In this document: one piece after another, positions 22,430 through 34,599 of the stretch
How positions within the stretch are numbered: position 1 is the stretch's first letter
How the letters are laid out: each line of letters starts with the position of its first letter
Assembly: GCA_950295325.1 (NCBI GenBank)
Contig: OX485807.1
Span: 12,427,001 to 12,491,000 of the forward strand
Source: Polytrichum commune
Lineage: Eukaryota; Streptophyta; Polytrichopsida; Polytrichales; Polytrichaceae
Length of the DNA stretch: 64,000 nt
Reading direction: 5' to 3'
The notes under the pieces: generated by a model
The model's input: only the letters and a program-made list of their open reading frames with translations
Database searches by the model: none
What the model was told of the DNA's origin: nothing
Program-made: the position numbers and the translations under genes

Positions 22430-24980
22430 GTGAGGGCTCGTGCCTAATTTCTACTTTGTATTTGGCAACTTTATGTGACAAGCAAAGTGTAGTGAATTAT
22501 ACTTATTAATATTATGTATATAATGGATTGGTATTAAAACAATGAAGAGTTCTATACTTTATTTGTATTAGAAAATTTATTGATTTCACAAAGAAGTTGT
22601 CACCCCAATTATCATTTTTTTCAATCCTAATCAAAGCAAAGATTTCATGTCAACGTCCAACATGTCGCTTCAAACCCAAGTCGACTACTCTTTAGTTGTA
22701 GACATACCAAGGCAACTACTCTTCAACAATCATCTAGTTGAAAAGTTGAATGTTAGCGAGTAGCAGGCTTTGCAAGTCAATTGCACCAGCATAGTCGATG
22801 GGGAGGGGTCACATTCAATTAACGTCCTCCCCATGAATATATGGGGACCCACTTCCATCATCACTTTGTCTTCTATCAAATGGGTCCTTGATTGTTAAAC
22901 AATTGTTGTCACTCGAAGACTTAGATGAGCCAGAGACCCCATATTGTGGGTTTGTGTTTGGGAATTGCACTTTATTGCACCACATTGACTTGTGTGTGCC
23001 ATACATACATGTCACCATAAACATGAGGTAAAATTTGTACCATTTGGGTTTCCGAGCCAAAGATGGATTTGTACAAATTTTTGGATCACAAATAACTAAA
23101 TTAACATTCAAAAGTCTTTGTGAATAAAATGGATATAGTTAGTCGTACTTAATGCTTCAAAGTTCAACTTAAGCTTAATTGTTGTGAAATAAAAAAATTC
23201 GACACTTCTAACAAAATCTAGTCGCTAAAATGCATCCCAACGTGGTCTAAAGTCTATTATGATCATTGATAAGTAGTAAAAGATCTTATTGAGAAAGAAA
23301 GGAACTAAGATGAAGCTACTTCATGGAAACTCCTATAATTTCATTTCATAATTTTAGAATGAAATGAAATTAGTAATTCACAACTTTGAGACCTACCTAT
23401 GTATATCAGATGTGTAGAAATCAATGCCTATGAGAAAACATGATGAGGTTCTAAAGTATGTTATTCTAAATGGAAGGATGTCTCACAAAATCACTTATAA
23501 CTTCTAGACACATTTTTTCATTCCTACAAAATTATATGAATTAAATAGAAGTCTTCAAGACCTATTTATTGATATATGTTTGTAAGAAATAAACATTGCA
23601 ACAAGCCATGGTAGGCCTTTGAATTCAACTGTCTTTAACATACTAAGGCTTCAAACTACTCAATACTAATTGAAGATCTTCCATCATTCAAGTGCCTTAT
23701 AGGACTAATTATCATCTCACAACTAAAAAAATGATTATTAAGATAAACTGATTTTAAGATGCAAGAATCAACACAATCAAAATCAAAATTAAGAAATAAA
23801 AATCACAATACTGTCTCTCAGAGTACTATGTTATTACTCAAAGTCTTTACACCAAACATATCTATAAATATTAGATAGGTTTAATATTTAATAATACTAC
23901 ATTCCAATAAAAAATTAAATCCTTCGTTCAAGGTTGAGAGTTGGCCGGATGTGAGATGAAGTTGATAGAGAGAAGGTTTAAGCTTTCCGGAGGTAGAAGT
24001 CAAAAATGAGAAATGATTGAAGATGAAGTTAGCTTCTTCGTGTAAAGAAATCACCTCAAATAGTTGGATAATCATCTTCTTTGACCTTTACCTCATCGAC
24101 CATTTGGTAAACTCGATGTAGCATTCCTCACCGTTCATTTGCTTTGGATACTTATTTGGAAGACTTAGTTTTATCATCTATCATCTGATAATTCTTCATC
24201 CAATATTGACTTTATAGTATCAAAAGATACTTGTCACATAGAATCTTAGATCGTCGAGGTAAATTTTACCAACTTAAAAGTAGATTCAATCAACAACTTG
24301 TAAAATCAACTTGTCTCCATCCATTCAATTGTGTTGGCGTCATGTTACTTTGGATTTCTTAGAATTTGCCCTTGAATCTCATATCATTGAATTTGAACCA
24401 AATTATTTTCTTATTTATATTTTAATCTTCTTAAACTTATTATTAATCTCTAACCTTTAACTTAGCCCACTCTAAACAACATACAAATATTTTTCCATAT
24501 CCATTGCTTAGGCTTTCAAGTATTTAAGCTAATTTTCATACCTAAAATCCTCATAACTCCTATTATAACTTCTTCTTTACCCTTAATTCTTACAATAAAA
24601 AGCTTAATTGACCATAAAGTCAAATAAACCATTCATAGTAGGCCCATAATCTTATTGAAGCAAAATTAAACTAGAGATCAAATTGGACTAGCAAATTCAC
24701 ATACACAAAGACATATGAATAATGTTTTGGAGTGAGATGGTCACCTCTACATTGTGCCTTGCTTTGTTCTTTATTGCATTTTTCATTCTTGGTTTATACA
24801 ATACATATGGGATATCTCAACCACTTTTTACAACCATATGAATTTATTTAGATCTTATTCATTCATATATTTCTAATAGTCACAATTTTATGACTATTAC
24901 CAACCTAATGCTCTATATTTAATACAATCTAATTTTCTAACATCAACAACTTGAACCTAGAGTTGTTTTCCGTGGAACCC
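22430..24980. other. AT-rich DNA, no recognised gene
   Basis: One minus frame (23111-22815, 98 codons, ending HGEDVN) is open but matches nothing I know. 24470-24625 resembles 31130-31290 (TTTAGGCTTTCAAGTATTTA-like and AGCTTAATTGACCATAAAGTC-like), so part is an interspersed repeat. The rest looks like decayed retroelement DNA with stops in all frames. Confidence 0.4.
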
Positions 24981-24999
24981 ATTCCACTACAAATGAAAT

Positions 25000-25560
25000 G
25001 CTTAGGACCGCCACGAAGTTCCCGATGTTAGGGGAGGCCAAAATAAAGAATTTTGTCCGTGACAACCTCCAAGGAAGCACCATGAAGATGATTCTTTTGA
25101 AGTGGACATTTGAAGATGTAGTTAGCTATGAATTATTTACTAATATCCATAACAATCAGAGAATTCTTTGCAGTGGGGAATTTGGACACCTCATTAGCTA
25201 CAGAATAGAAAGCCATGTCCATTGATTTGGGACAAACTCCAATGGACATAGGGTGGTGGTGGACACCCACATGGATACATGCACGGGACATGACATGTGA
25301 TTGAGATTGAACATATGTAATTTTGGCATGACAAACAACAAGCCACATGAGAGGGGCACAACAAACCTTACATTGAACTTTTGATATTTCGGGTGGTCTC
25401 CAACAACCACAAATGGAGAGGGTATAATATTGATCCATTAAGTGCAGTTGCAATCTCCATTTCTTTCCAAATAATAATCACAAGAGTTGTTAGTGCATTG
25501 CGGATGATCACTACATGAGTGATCTCCACAAGGTTTTGAAGCAATGGAATCTATACTTCT
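25000..25560 (-). pseudogene. Fragment of a GCM-type transposase N-terminal domain
   Basis: On the minus strand CTNNSCDYYLERNG is followed, after a frameshift near 25440, by CKVCCAPLMWLVVCHAKITY and ACIHVGVHHHPM. These align with CNNKECEYIIRR, CKVCKESPACIASCRAKIYY and ACIHLGTHDHPV in the pseudogene at 3136-6917, with the same Cys/His spacing. The catalytic part is absent, so it is a dead fragment of a second family member. Confidence 0.6.
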
Positions 25561-25599
25561 AAATAAAAATGGTGATGTGTTAGAACAAACAACAACAAT

Positions 25600-27466
25600 A
25601 CAAATGTCACCTTTAGAATACGACAATACCAACACACTATTATCAATTGGGTCCAATTTGACAGTGGCAACACTTGGAACTTTGATAATGGATGTGCCGG
25701 ACTTATTTGTCAAAAAGACGGTGGAAATTACCATTTGTGAATTTGAAAGACATATAATCCTATATGAACCGGGACCCAAAATTCAAAATAAACCATCCTC
25801 CATCATGTTCTTCTGCATCAAAATTGTATTAGAAACATTTCCATTCTTAGAGTACATCTCTTGTTCCAAGTACATGGCTCCTAACTAGAGATTAAAGCTT
25901 AAACCAAGCAATTTTTTTGGAAACCCCATGTGACCTTCATCTTGAAGAGGCAAAGTGAAGGGCGCAAAGGATTCATACATTCTAATTGTAGCCACAATGG
26001 ACCATTGAACATATTTGTATTGAGGGGAAATAATAAACAATCAAAGACATCAATAATTGTAAACGAAGTGAAAAGTATTAAACCAAAAAATGAAAATAAC
26101 TCAAGACTCTTTTGCTATGACAACAGACATGACTGATGACATTGCCAAAGCTTAGGGTTGTCAGTGAACCCCACATTTATCAAATGATTGTTATTTTGCA
26201 AGCCAAAAGTTCCACAAAAGCATTGTAGATTGAACAATGTATTATCTTTTGAGTTGTAGTTTAGTAGATGGACAAACCTTTGTTCAACATTCAACTTTGT
26301 GGAGTGCAATATATTTGGTGGACACATGCAAGAGGAAGGTTTCTCCACACTGAAGAGAAGGCAAAGGAAAAGTGAGTTATTTTTATCCACAAAGCAACAA
26401 TGCAATAAGGTAAGGATGGATAAAAGATTGGGAAGATTAGTTGGAGGCGACATTGCTGACACCGCGCTTGAACTTAAATTTCCTTCTTTGGGAGATCATG
26501 CAAATGATGAAACATAAAGCATGATGAAGGATTGTAGTTTAGGTTTTGGCTACAAACAAACTTAAGGAAACACTTAGGAAGACATAAAAGGTGATTTGTG
26601 TATCATCTAGGTGTCCCAGATAAGTTCATGTAGGGAAAACACATGATTACCTCATATTATTTCAGGTTTGAATTGATAATTAGGTGATGACTTAGGGGTT
26701 AAAGACTTCAAAATCTCTCCATGTCAATTCATGTAATTGTGACGGTCACTGATCTCACACTATCTACACAAATAACAATTTGGCAATGAGTTCATTTTAA
26801 TTGGACCTTGTGCAATGCTCATGCATAAGCACAATCATCATCAATTGTCTTGCATCTAGCATCCCATTTCAGTTTCTTTACCAAAGCCAAGGGCACTTTG
26901 GTGTAGTCAATAGTTTCGAATTAATTAGCCTTTTTAATGTAACTTGACAATGGCAATGCAATCATCCTTACAAGATTTTCCATTTTCCTTGATTGAATCT
27001 TGTTTTTAAATATATGGTCCAACTATGGTCTTTTACTTGGTTTTGGCCAAGGTAACCGTTGTGTCCATCAATTGCCACCATAGGCCAAACCACATATGCA
27101 GGCTAACTTATAATTTGTTGGTTTAAATTCTTTAATTGAGTATTCAATTTTATATTCTCATTCTCTAGAATAATAACACACTTTGAATGTTTATTTTAGT
27201 TACCTCAAGGTTATTGATCAATTTCTTCACTTGCCAACTTTGTGATTCACTCAAGGTTATTACATCAAGTACCTTAAATTACTGCAGTATAGTCAATAAA
27301 TAATGAATGCTTACTACAATCTCCGTCTTCAAAATAACTTGCATGCTTGGACTTCACGTAAACACTTCACAATTAGTAGTCTTGATTATACTAACCTTCA
27401 AGCTACCATCCTGCCAAGGGTTAGGAGAACTAAAATTCATGTGGTCTGAAAGGAAACTGTCTAGAC
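25600..27466. other. AT-rich DNA without recognised genes
   Basis: Several frames of 70-115 codons occur on both strands, with the composition of random AT-rich DNA and no motifs. I see nothing supported here. Confidence 0.4.
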
Positions 27467-28100
27467 CATAGTGTGAGCCCAAAATGGTGCCCACATGTGG
27501 TGATTAACTCTTTGAAACCAATTTTAGTTTGACTTTGATGTGTTATGATTATTCACAAAACATAAAAAGAGTGAAGTGTGGTGTGGATTTAACTTTAGGC
27601 GTTAGGTGGTGTTGTGTGATTATTTCAAGGTTGATTTCAATAAGAGTATGCCTTGATAATGTGAGTAGGGAGTAAGGTGAAGCAAGGTGAGCTCCACGGG
27701 TTAAATGCCCACTTTTGGATCCACCTTGTTAGTTTAGGAAGAAGGAAGCTTGGTGGATGGGGATTAGTCCCTACTTTGGAGGTGAAGGTTAAGGGGTTGT
27801 GATTGGAGGTACTAATCCTCTCACCCTATCCTCACCTCTCTCTCCCTCTCTCCCTCTTTCCCTCTTTGCTACTTAAGGTGTTTTCTCTCTCATTTTCCTC
27901 TCTCTCCATCAAGCGCTCTCAAGGGAGCAAGCTCCTAAAGAGCTTGAGCCATGTGGGTGGGTTATTAGTTTTAGTGAAGTTAATTATTTAAGCTCTCTCT
28001 CTCAAGGCCTCCCAAGTGAGTGAGCTATTAAAGCTTAAGATTGCATGTAGTGATTAGGTGGTAGTTAGTAAAAGTAGGGTGTTAGATTAGTTCATGACTT

Positions 28101-28892
28101 GGATACTTAGGGCCTCCCCGCACCACTTGGTGTTGGGCCGGGTCTGTCTTGTAACAGTCTTTGCTAATAATCCCTGTGCCGGGTTGGGAGTTGTTCCGGT
28201 CCACAGCAGGGTTGCATGCAAGGGGGCCGGACCGCCCTGCACTTTCATCCAGATATTCATCCACGCCACGTCGACAGAGAGGACCCGTCGAGGTTCTACC
28301 CACGGTGCACGGCATCCTGCCTCCCACGCTTCGCTCCCCGCTGCCGCACCGTGCACCCAAGCTCACTGTCCTCGCACGCTCCCGGATCCGTGCGGAGCGA
28401 GATGGAGGGTGCTGCATCGACGGCGATTGACTCCGAGCTTTGAAGCCTGCAATTTGGGTGAGTGTTGGTTGTTCCTGTGTGCTTGGTTAAGGGTGTGTTG
28501 GGGGGCTTCTATGGTGTCGGGATTTAGTTGTTACAGGAGAATTGATACGCCGAACCTCGTCCAACGCTCGCCGGTCGCCAAACCCTGCACCACGCAAGCA
28601 AACGGCAGGGAGGCATCGCGGGGCTGCACCGCTGTGGATGAACTCCATCCAATCATGCAAGATTTCATTCATGACATCCGTTGCCTAGCCCAGGAAGTTG
28701 GTGTTGGGCTGCGTTAAGAAAGCGGCATTCAAGGCGGGTTTGGGACCACTTCCGGCAGGGAGCACGAAGCGACAACCCCTGACACCATGTTCCCCGCCCC
28801 GTCTTGGGCACCCCATGTGCGGTACCAGTTACCCGATACTCACCGGTCACAGCACCATATCCGGCACAAACACACCGGGTGTGGCCCCCTCC
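28101..28892. mobile_element. GC-rich 792-bp insert with 19-bp flanking duplication
   Basis: TTAGATTAGTTCATGACTT occurs at 28082-28100 and again at 28893-28911; LTR A has only one related copy. The insert is far more GC-rich than the LTR. It contains open frames on both strands, the longest on plus ending at 28717, and a GGTGAGTG donor-like site at about 28458. No terminal inverted repeat and no poly(A) tail are seen. It may be a captured gene fragment; its function is unknown. Confidence 0.6.
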
Positions 28893-28911
28893 TTAGATTA
28901 GTTCATGACTT

Positions 28912-29320
28912 AGCTTAGGTGCTGGTTGAATTTCTGCTGCCCAAGGCCACGGCAGCAAGCTGCTGGTTGTGTTTTTGCTAGCCCAAGGCCACGGCAGAAG
29001 GTGCTGGTTGAATTTCTGCTGCCCAAGGCCACGGTAGCAAGCTGCTGGTTGTGTTTCTGCTGGCCCAAGGCCACGGCAGAAGGTGCTGGTTGAATTTCTG
29101 CTACCCAAGGCCACGGCAGCAAGCTGCTGGTTGTGTTTCTGCTGGCCCAAGGCCACGGCAGAAAGCTGCTGGTTGTGTTTCTGCTGGCCCAAGGCCACAG
29201 CAGAAGGTGCTGGTTGAATTTCTACTGCCCAAGGCCACGGCAGCAAGCTGCTGTTGAATCTCTGCTGCCCAAGGCCACGGCAGAAGGCTGCTGGTTGTGT
29301 TTCTGCTGGCCCCAAGGCTA
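28912..29320 (+). repeat. 40-42-bp minisatellite in LTR B
   Basis: Units alternate between AAGGCCACGGCAGCAAGCTG (42 bp) and AAGGCCACGGCAGAAGGTGC (40 bp) types, each followed by a TTTCTGCTG(G)CCC segment, for about ten copies. It holds the same relative position as the unrelated arrays of LTRs A, C and D. Confidence 0.9.
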
Positions 29321-29499
29321 GTTTGATTAGCTTCAATAAGTTAGGTTGCTAGGGGGGGGTAGTTAGGCTAATCCCTTACGGGATTGCTAGAACACATTAG
29401 ATTCTTTCATACCATCTTGGTTCTTAGGTGAAGTTGGATTCATTAGGAGAGTAGAAGTGTGTGTGACTCTTGAATGTGTTGGTGGTTACCCATTGGGGT

Positions 29500-29517
29500 A
29501 AGTGTTTTTAAACACTT
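29500..29517 (+). other. Conserved LTR hairpin, copy B
   Basis: AAGTGTT-TTTA-AACACTT: a 7-bp stem, 8 bp if the outer loop T-A is paired. AATAAA begins after a 15-nt spacer. Confidence 0.65.
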
Positions 29518-29532
29518 GCACTCTTTGGTTGG

Positions 29533-29538
29533 AATAAA
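29533..29538 (+). terminator. Candidate LTR poly(A) signal
   Basis: AATAAA lies at a fixed distance from the hairpin, as in copy C (43885-43890). Copy A has AATAAC at the same place. Confidence 0.45.
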
Positions 29539-29553
29539 TCACGTGCATAATTA

Positions 29554-29718
29554 ATGGAGAATGTGGAGAATCCTGGCAAGGACAAGATTAAGGAGGCAAA
29601 AATCAAGAAGTCTAGAGGGATCTCTTTAAGGGCATGTGTGGCCAAGGCCGCGGGTTGGACCTTTGAGAAATCAAATTCCACTACGAGCAACGATGCTCAC
29701 AATAACAAAGCAAGTTGA
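29554..29718 (+). CDS. LTR micro-ORF, copy B, 54 residues
   Basis: An ATG-to-TGA frame starts MENV and has the core RGISLRACVAKAAGWTFEK. It is identical in length and start position to copy A (9114-9278) and shares the core with copy D (5148-5315). The lysine-rich N-terminal half and single Cys and Trp are kept. There is no known family; a small nucleic-acid-binding peptide or an upstream regulatory ORF are guesses. Confidence 0.5.
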   Translation: MENVENPGKDKIKEAKIKKSRGISLRACVAKAAGWTFEKSNSTTSNDAHNNKAS

Positions 29719-29854
29719 GTTGAGATGAAATGAGGACCTAGGACATAAGAGCCATACGGCAATCCACATTATGGTATTAGGAATTGAGTGTGATTCTCAA
29801 AGCCATCACCCGGACTAGGACGCTTAAGGGTGGTGGGTTTGGCCTCACACATAA

Positions 29855-31990
29855 CCTTTTCAACTTCCTGTATTTCTCACCAAGCTTATTAAGTGAAGGC
29901 TAATTCATCAAGTCTCAAACAATTGAGGTCACTCATAAATATTTTTATTGCTTGCATTTTTTTTTATCCTACGCCAACTTCGATCTATAGTTACGATAGA
30001 AATCCAATTCAAGACACACACAAAAAAATCCAATTTAGACACCAGGTTCACATTCATTTTTCTTATCTTATTCAAGAGACATCAGTGTGAAATGCTTTGG
30101 AAGCACAAAATCAACGGGCTATAGATTTCATGTACATAGCCAATTGACTGGGTAACCTATAACAAAGACTCATTGGATTGTTACAATTATTATTTTCTAA
30201 ATTAGAGAAATACTTTAAAACCTATCTACATGTAAAAGAATATATATAAAGTAACCAATGGCAAACTTATAAAGTCGACTATTTTTATCAAGATGGTTAT
30301 CATGGTAACCTCCATAACTTCTAGCTAGAAAATTAGATTACTACAAAGACAAATTTTCTACAAAGAAGATTTTATGATCTATGTATAATATACCATACAT
30401 AAGGAATAGACATAGAGATAACTAATGGCAAGCTTATGAAGCCAGTTGTCTTTATCATGCTCATGATCATTCATTAGTCAAATATCTTTTGACTATTTTT
30501 TTTTATAATCATAATAAATATAATGTAAAAATAATATTCTTTATTTAAGGAATGAATATCATATATTTTCTCTTTCATAATATTGACTTATCATTCCAAT
30601 TCATTGAAAATAATCAAGTTACGTGTTCTTAATCAAGAGTAGTGTTCATTAAAAATAATGTGGGAGATAATGGAGTGGTGAAGCTAGCTTCTGGAGATCT
30701 AAATATGAAAATAAGAGATCCAAATCGGAAAAATAAGAGATGAAAAAGTTATAATTGACATTTTTTAAAATGATTTCTTTACATGGTTCGGGATGAGCCA
30801 TTTCCTTGGTTTGCGTCTTATCACACCCAATTTTAGTCGGTGTTGCTCTGATCACTATCCGCTTGTTTTTATGCTTATGATGTCATTAATTTTCATCCAA
30901 AAATTTATCCATCATTGTATTTTTAGAGCCAATAGATATTTTTCAAGCGAAATCCTACCTCATCGAGAGATATTTTAATAGTTCAAAGAGTAGCTATAAC
31001 AAGTCACTAGTCAACAAAACGTAGTAGTTCCATTCGTTTGATTTGTTTTAGCAAGTAATCATTTTGGATCCTCAAAATCATATTTTAAACTCCTAATCAC
31101 TACAATGGTTTTGAAATTAGTTTAGTCATCTCCTACAAATAGTTCTTCAATATGCATAGTTTAGGCTTTCATCTAGGTAAATTAATTTCTATCCCTAAAA
31201 TCATCCAACTAACCTCATTACTTATTTTTTAATTGTTAATTACCATAATGAAGAGGTTAATTGATCAAAAAATCAAATAAATCCTTCACTTTGGCTTGCA
31301 TATCTTTTGAAAATCAAAGCTTAGAATGCCATTTGGTTTCATTATCATTGGTGCGTATCATTTTTTAATTGGATGTCTAACTGCTTAAAAATGAATTTGT
31401 TAACATTTATAAGAAAGACAGAAGTTCGTATGTGTCCATTGTGGACAATCATAGGAAGTATTTTCTAGTCACTGAGGATTTCAAGTCAATTTGGAGTGAA
31501 CAACGGAAGGTAGCTAATGATGCATTCAAGAATGACTCATAGTGGATATTGACTTGGTATCTTGGAGGGGGGGGAAAATCCTATTTTGAAAGGAAATCAC
31601 CACTTAATTGCACGGCGTTGTCATATTGAGCAATTGCCTTATAACGATCCTAAATAACATTTTACAATTGGTTATATATGTCTGAATCCTTAAGGTGTTG
31701 TTGATGTGCTATTTGATGCTATACACAAAATCAATAAGTAACGTTATTGTCCTTATCCATTTTAATATTTTCAACATGTTAGAGCAAATTCATTATGCTC
31801 TAATATGTTTATTTTGCTCTTGATAGGTCCACAAAGTGTGATCACATTGAGTCCAATTTTGTGCACAAACTTCCTTGCATTTGGGCATTCAATATCCATC
31901 ACATGATTGACTTCAAAGATCTCATTTCTGCTGATGAATATTAAAAACGTGAGAAGGAAAGGTCCAAACCCACTTGGTGTAGAACAGATT
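29855..31990. other. AT-rich DNA without recognised genes
   Basis: 31130-31290 is related to 24470-24625. Around 30230-30330 and 30390-30480 lie two diverged copies of a block with AATGGCAAACTTAT-like then TTTTTATCA-like text. Frames are short and uninformative. Confidence 0.4.
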
Positions 31991-31994
31991 TTTT

Positions 31995-33412
31995 GGCTAT
32001 AGCCTGAATACAAATTTTTGAATTAAGTTTTTTGAAGAACAGATGAAAATGTTGGACTATAGTCGGATGAAAGAGCTCTTAGAGCAGTTTTAGGAACTGA
32101 ATGACCTCGGAGAGAAGTTATAACCGCCTGGAAGAGGAAGGGAGATAAAGGACTATAGTCTGGAGGAGAAAGAAGGCCATTTTCAACGAGTGTTTTCAGG
32201 CTATAGTCTAGAGTAGTCGCTATCAAGCGAAGAATGTGTAGGATCGGCCAAGTGCCGCAAATAGATTGACTTATTCCAACTCTGTGATAGAGTGGAGATT
32301 AAACTTTGTAATGAGGATGTAGTCGCAGTAAAATGGAATTACTATGATGCAGTAATGGTGTAAGTGAGCAGAATCAACTGAGTATTATTGAGAGAATGCA
32401 TATATTGAGTATGTCGAAGAGATGAGTCGAAGCACTGTGTGAGTGAGAGTCTGAGAAACTGATTGTATGGGAAGCTAGCGAACCAATAACCAAAAAGGAG
32501 TGAAGCGTACCAGAGTATAAACAAAAACAACTGAGAGCGAAACTGGAATCAGAAATTGAACGAAGCATAACAGAGAGAGAGCGAGTGAATGTGTATCAGA
32601 GAATAGAGATACAAATCAGGGAGCGTGGAGACATAATATTCAAGATTAAGAAAACCTAGAGAGAATGAATTACAGTGAGGAAAAATGGAAGGTTGTAAGA
32701 GCAATAGGACTATAGTCCATCGGAACTTTACCGAGAGAGATAAAACTTGGAGCGCAATGGGGGAAGAATTGCTTACTTTGTGTTACTGAGGGTCAGTAAG
32801 GATGAGAGCACCGAATCAGAGGCAAGGTGAAGCAAGAGAGAGATAATGTCAGAGAGTCGAGACTCACGCTAAGTGCGGAGCAGTGAAAGACTATAGTCCA
32901 GAAAGAGAGTTAACAGCGTGAGAGAGAAATAGGTTAAAGTGATGGAGAGAGGAGAAGAGGCAGGAGTGTAGCCTAATGAGGAGATTACAGACAAGCTAAT
33001 CCCTGATAGGAGAGAAGTATGGGCTGAGAGATGTATTGTCCATCATTACTTAGCGAGTGAGATGACCGAGTGACGTTGAGATAATGAGTTGAAAGAGGTA
33101 TGATGGAGATTACCTAGGTTATTGGCATGAACATTAAGTGGCTAATTGAGGCATAAGCCAATATGGAATATAGTCCAGTGTGATTATTCTATCTTGAAGT
33201 GTGCAGAGATTGCAGACCGGATTGGAATGGAAGATGGTTCATGAATGAGATAAGTCTTTGAATTAATAGTAACGCAAGAAAAATGAATAATTGAACCCTG
33301 GTAAAGAATGAACTTATTGGAATGAGAATTGTTGTTGTTACCTTGTTGTTTTGTGGACACCAAAAGATACTAACCCCAATAGGATGAAAATCCATTGGAA
33401 GACTATTGTCCG
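31995..33412. repeat. Cluster of eight GGACTATAGTCC-like palindromes
   Basis: Copies lie at 31995-32004 (GGCTATAGCC), 32054-32065, 32150-32161, 32199-32210, 32707-32718 (perfect), 32888-32899, 33165-33176 and 33401-33411. They are embedded in purine-rich DNA (GAGAGA-like) without a recognisable gene. Spacing is irregular, so this is not a simple tandem array. It may be a binding-site cluster or a decayed repeat. Confidence 0.6.
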
Positions 33413-33839
33413 GATACCAAAAGACTATTGACCAAGCTATTGAGCTTCACGACTGAAATAGGTCAAAGACATAGAGTGATAGAAACTTTCCCTGAAGATA
33501 GGACGGAATCACTCACGACTAAGGAAGCACAAAGGAATCATAAGAGTGGGGAATAAGCGGAATTAAGAAGGAATGAAGTAAGAAAAACCTCAAGTTGTTA
33601 TTGTAATCCTTAAATCCAATGTGACATTAACCCTTATAGACACTATCTCAGTCTTCCTGGAGACTTTGTTCCCTGGGTTTTGTTATTTTGAGCCATAGCA
33701 AAAACTTACTACACTTGGTATTCCTTAATAATCAACACCTTTGTTGTCTTTCTTTACAATAAGTGGTTTTTGACCTTTCGATGTGTTTTCTATTTGTATA
33801 AAGTTCAATGTGTTTAGCTATAATGTGATTATTCATGTA

Positions 33840-33995
33840 TTGTGTTGTATGTGTAACGTGAGGTTGTTACTATGGTAGAGGATGCACCTCGCATCTACAA
33901 CAAGATGACACAACTTGAAGAAAAGAATGAAGTGGAACTTTGGGAGGCCATGGATGATGCTAAACAAAAAGTCATTCACTCCATTCCAAGTGAAT
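33840..33995 (+). other. Short open coding-like stretch
   Basis: A plus frame reads MVEDAPRIYNKMTQLEEKN and continues with acidic, helical residues for about 20 more codons before a stop. The composition is protein-like, but no family is recognised. It may be the end of a decayed gene. Confidence 0.2.
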
Positions 33996-34599
33996 AAACA
34001 TTGGAGTGTTAACCCAATACATGCGATGTCATCAAAAAAATTGAAGAAAATAGCTACAATCTATGGTTCAATATGAATTTAAGGTTTGTTGGTTAAAATG
34101 GTTGAATTTTTTGCGTACCATGTGTGCAGCTCTTCATTTCCCACTAGAAAATGTGGGAAAACAATTGCTTTTAAGTCTTCCTTATTCGCACATCATTATG
34201 GGCTCAAGTAGAAGGAAGCTAATACATGAGCAATGGGCGGTGAGCATTAATACATGAACAATGAGCAGTAACATGTGAGCGATGATGCTATATTCAATAA
34301 CTTTGCACAAGTTTAGGGCACACATTTTTAAAATTGTATTCATTTTAGGTAAAATTTCACTCATAAAATACTACTATGTTGATTCAATAATAGTGATGGG
34401 GGCCTATAGCCATGGATACTTCCAAAACCTATCAGTCCATTGTTGATTTTTATTATAAGAATGCACATTAATACGTGTTAGAGCGTGACATTCTCAAGCA
34501 TATAACAAAAATACAACACTTCGAACGTTACTCGTACTCTACAACACTAGCAAGTTCAAGTAGCCGGCCACACGACTACGTTATATATGTAGGTTGGAG

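Larger units (their letters stand above)
27472..29849 (+). mobile_element. Solo LTR B with a captured GC-rich insert
   Basis: It begins TGTGAGCCCAAAATGGTGCC and ends TTTGGCCTCACA, flanked by CATAG (27467-27471) and CATAA (29850-29854), a 4-of-5 target duplication. The first 600 bp closely follow LTR A (promoter-like C/T zone at about 27815-27915). It holds a 792-bp insert (28101-28892), a minisatellite (28912-29320), a hairpin (29500-29517), AATAAA (29533-29538), a micro-ORF (29554-29718) and the CACCCGGACTAGGACGCTTA terminal block. Confidence 0.85.

Noticed and set aside
28094-28717. 207-codon plus frame in the GC-rich insert
   Set aside because: Long frames are open on both strands because of GC content. 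No domain is recognisable, and the first codons read from LTR DNA into the insert.
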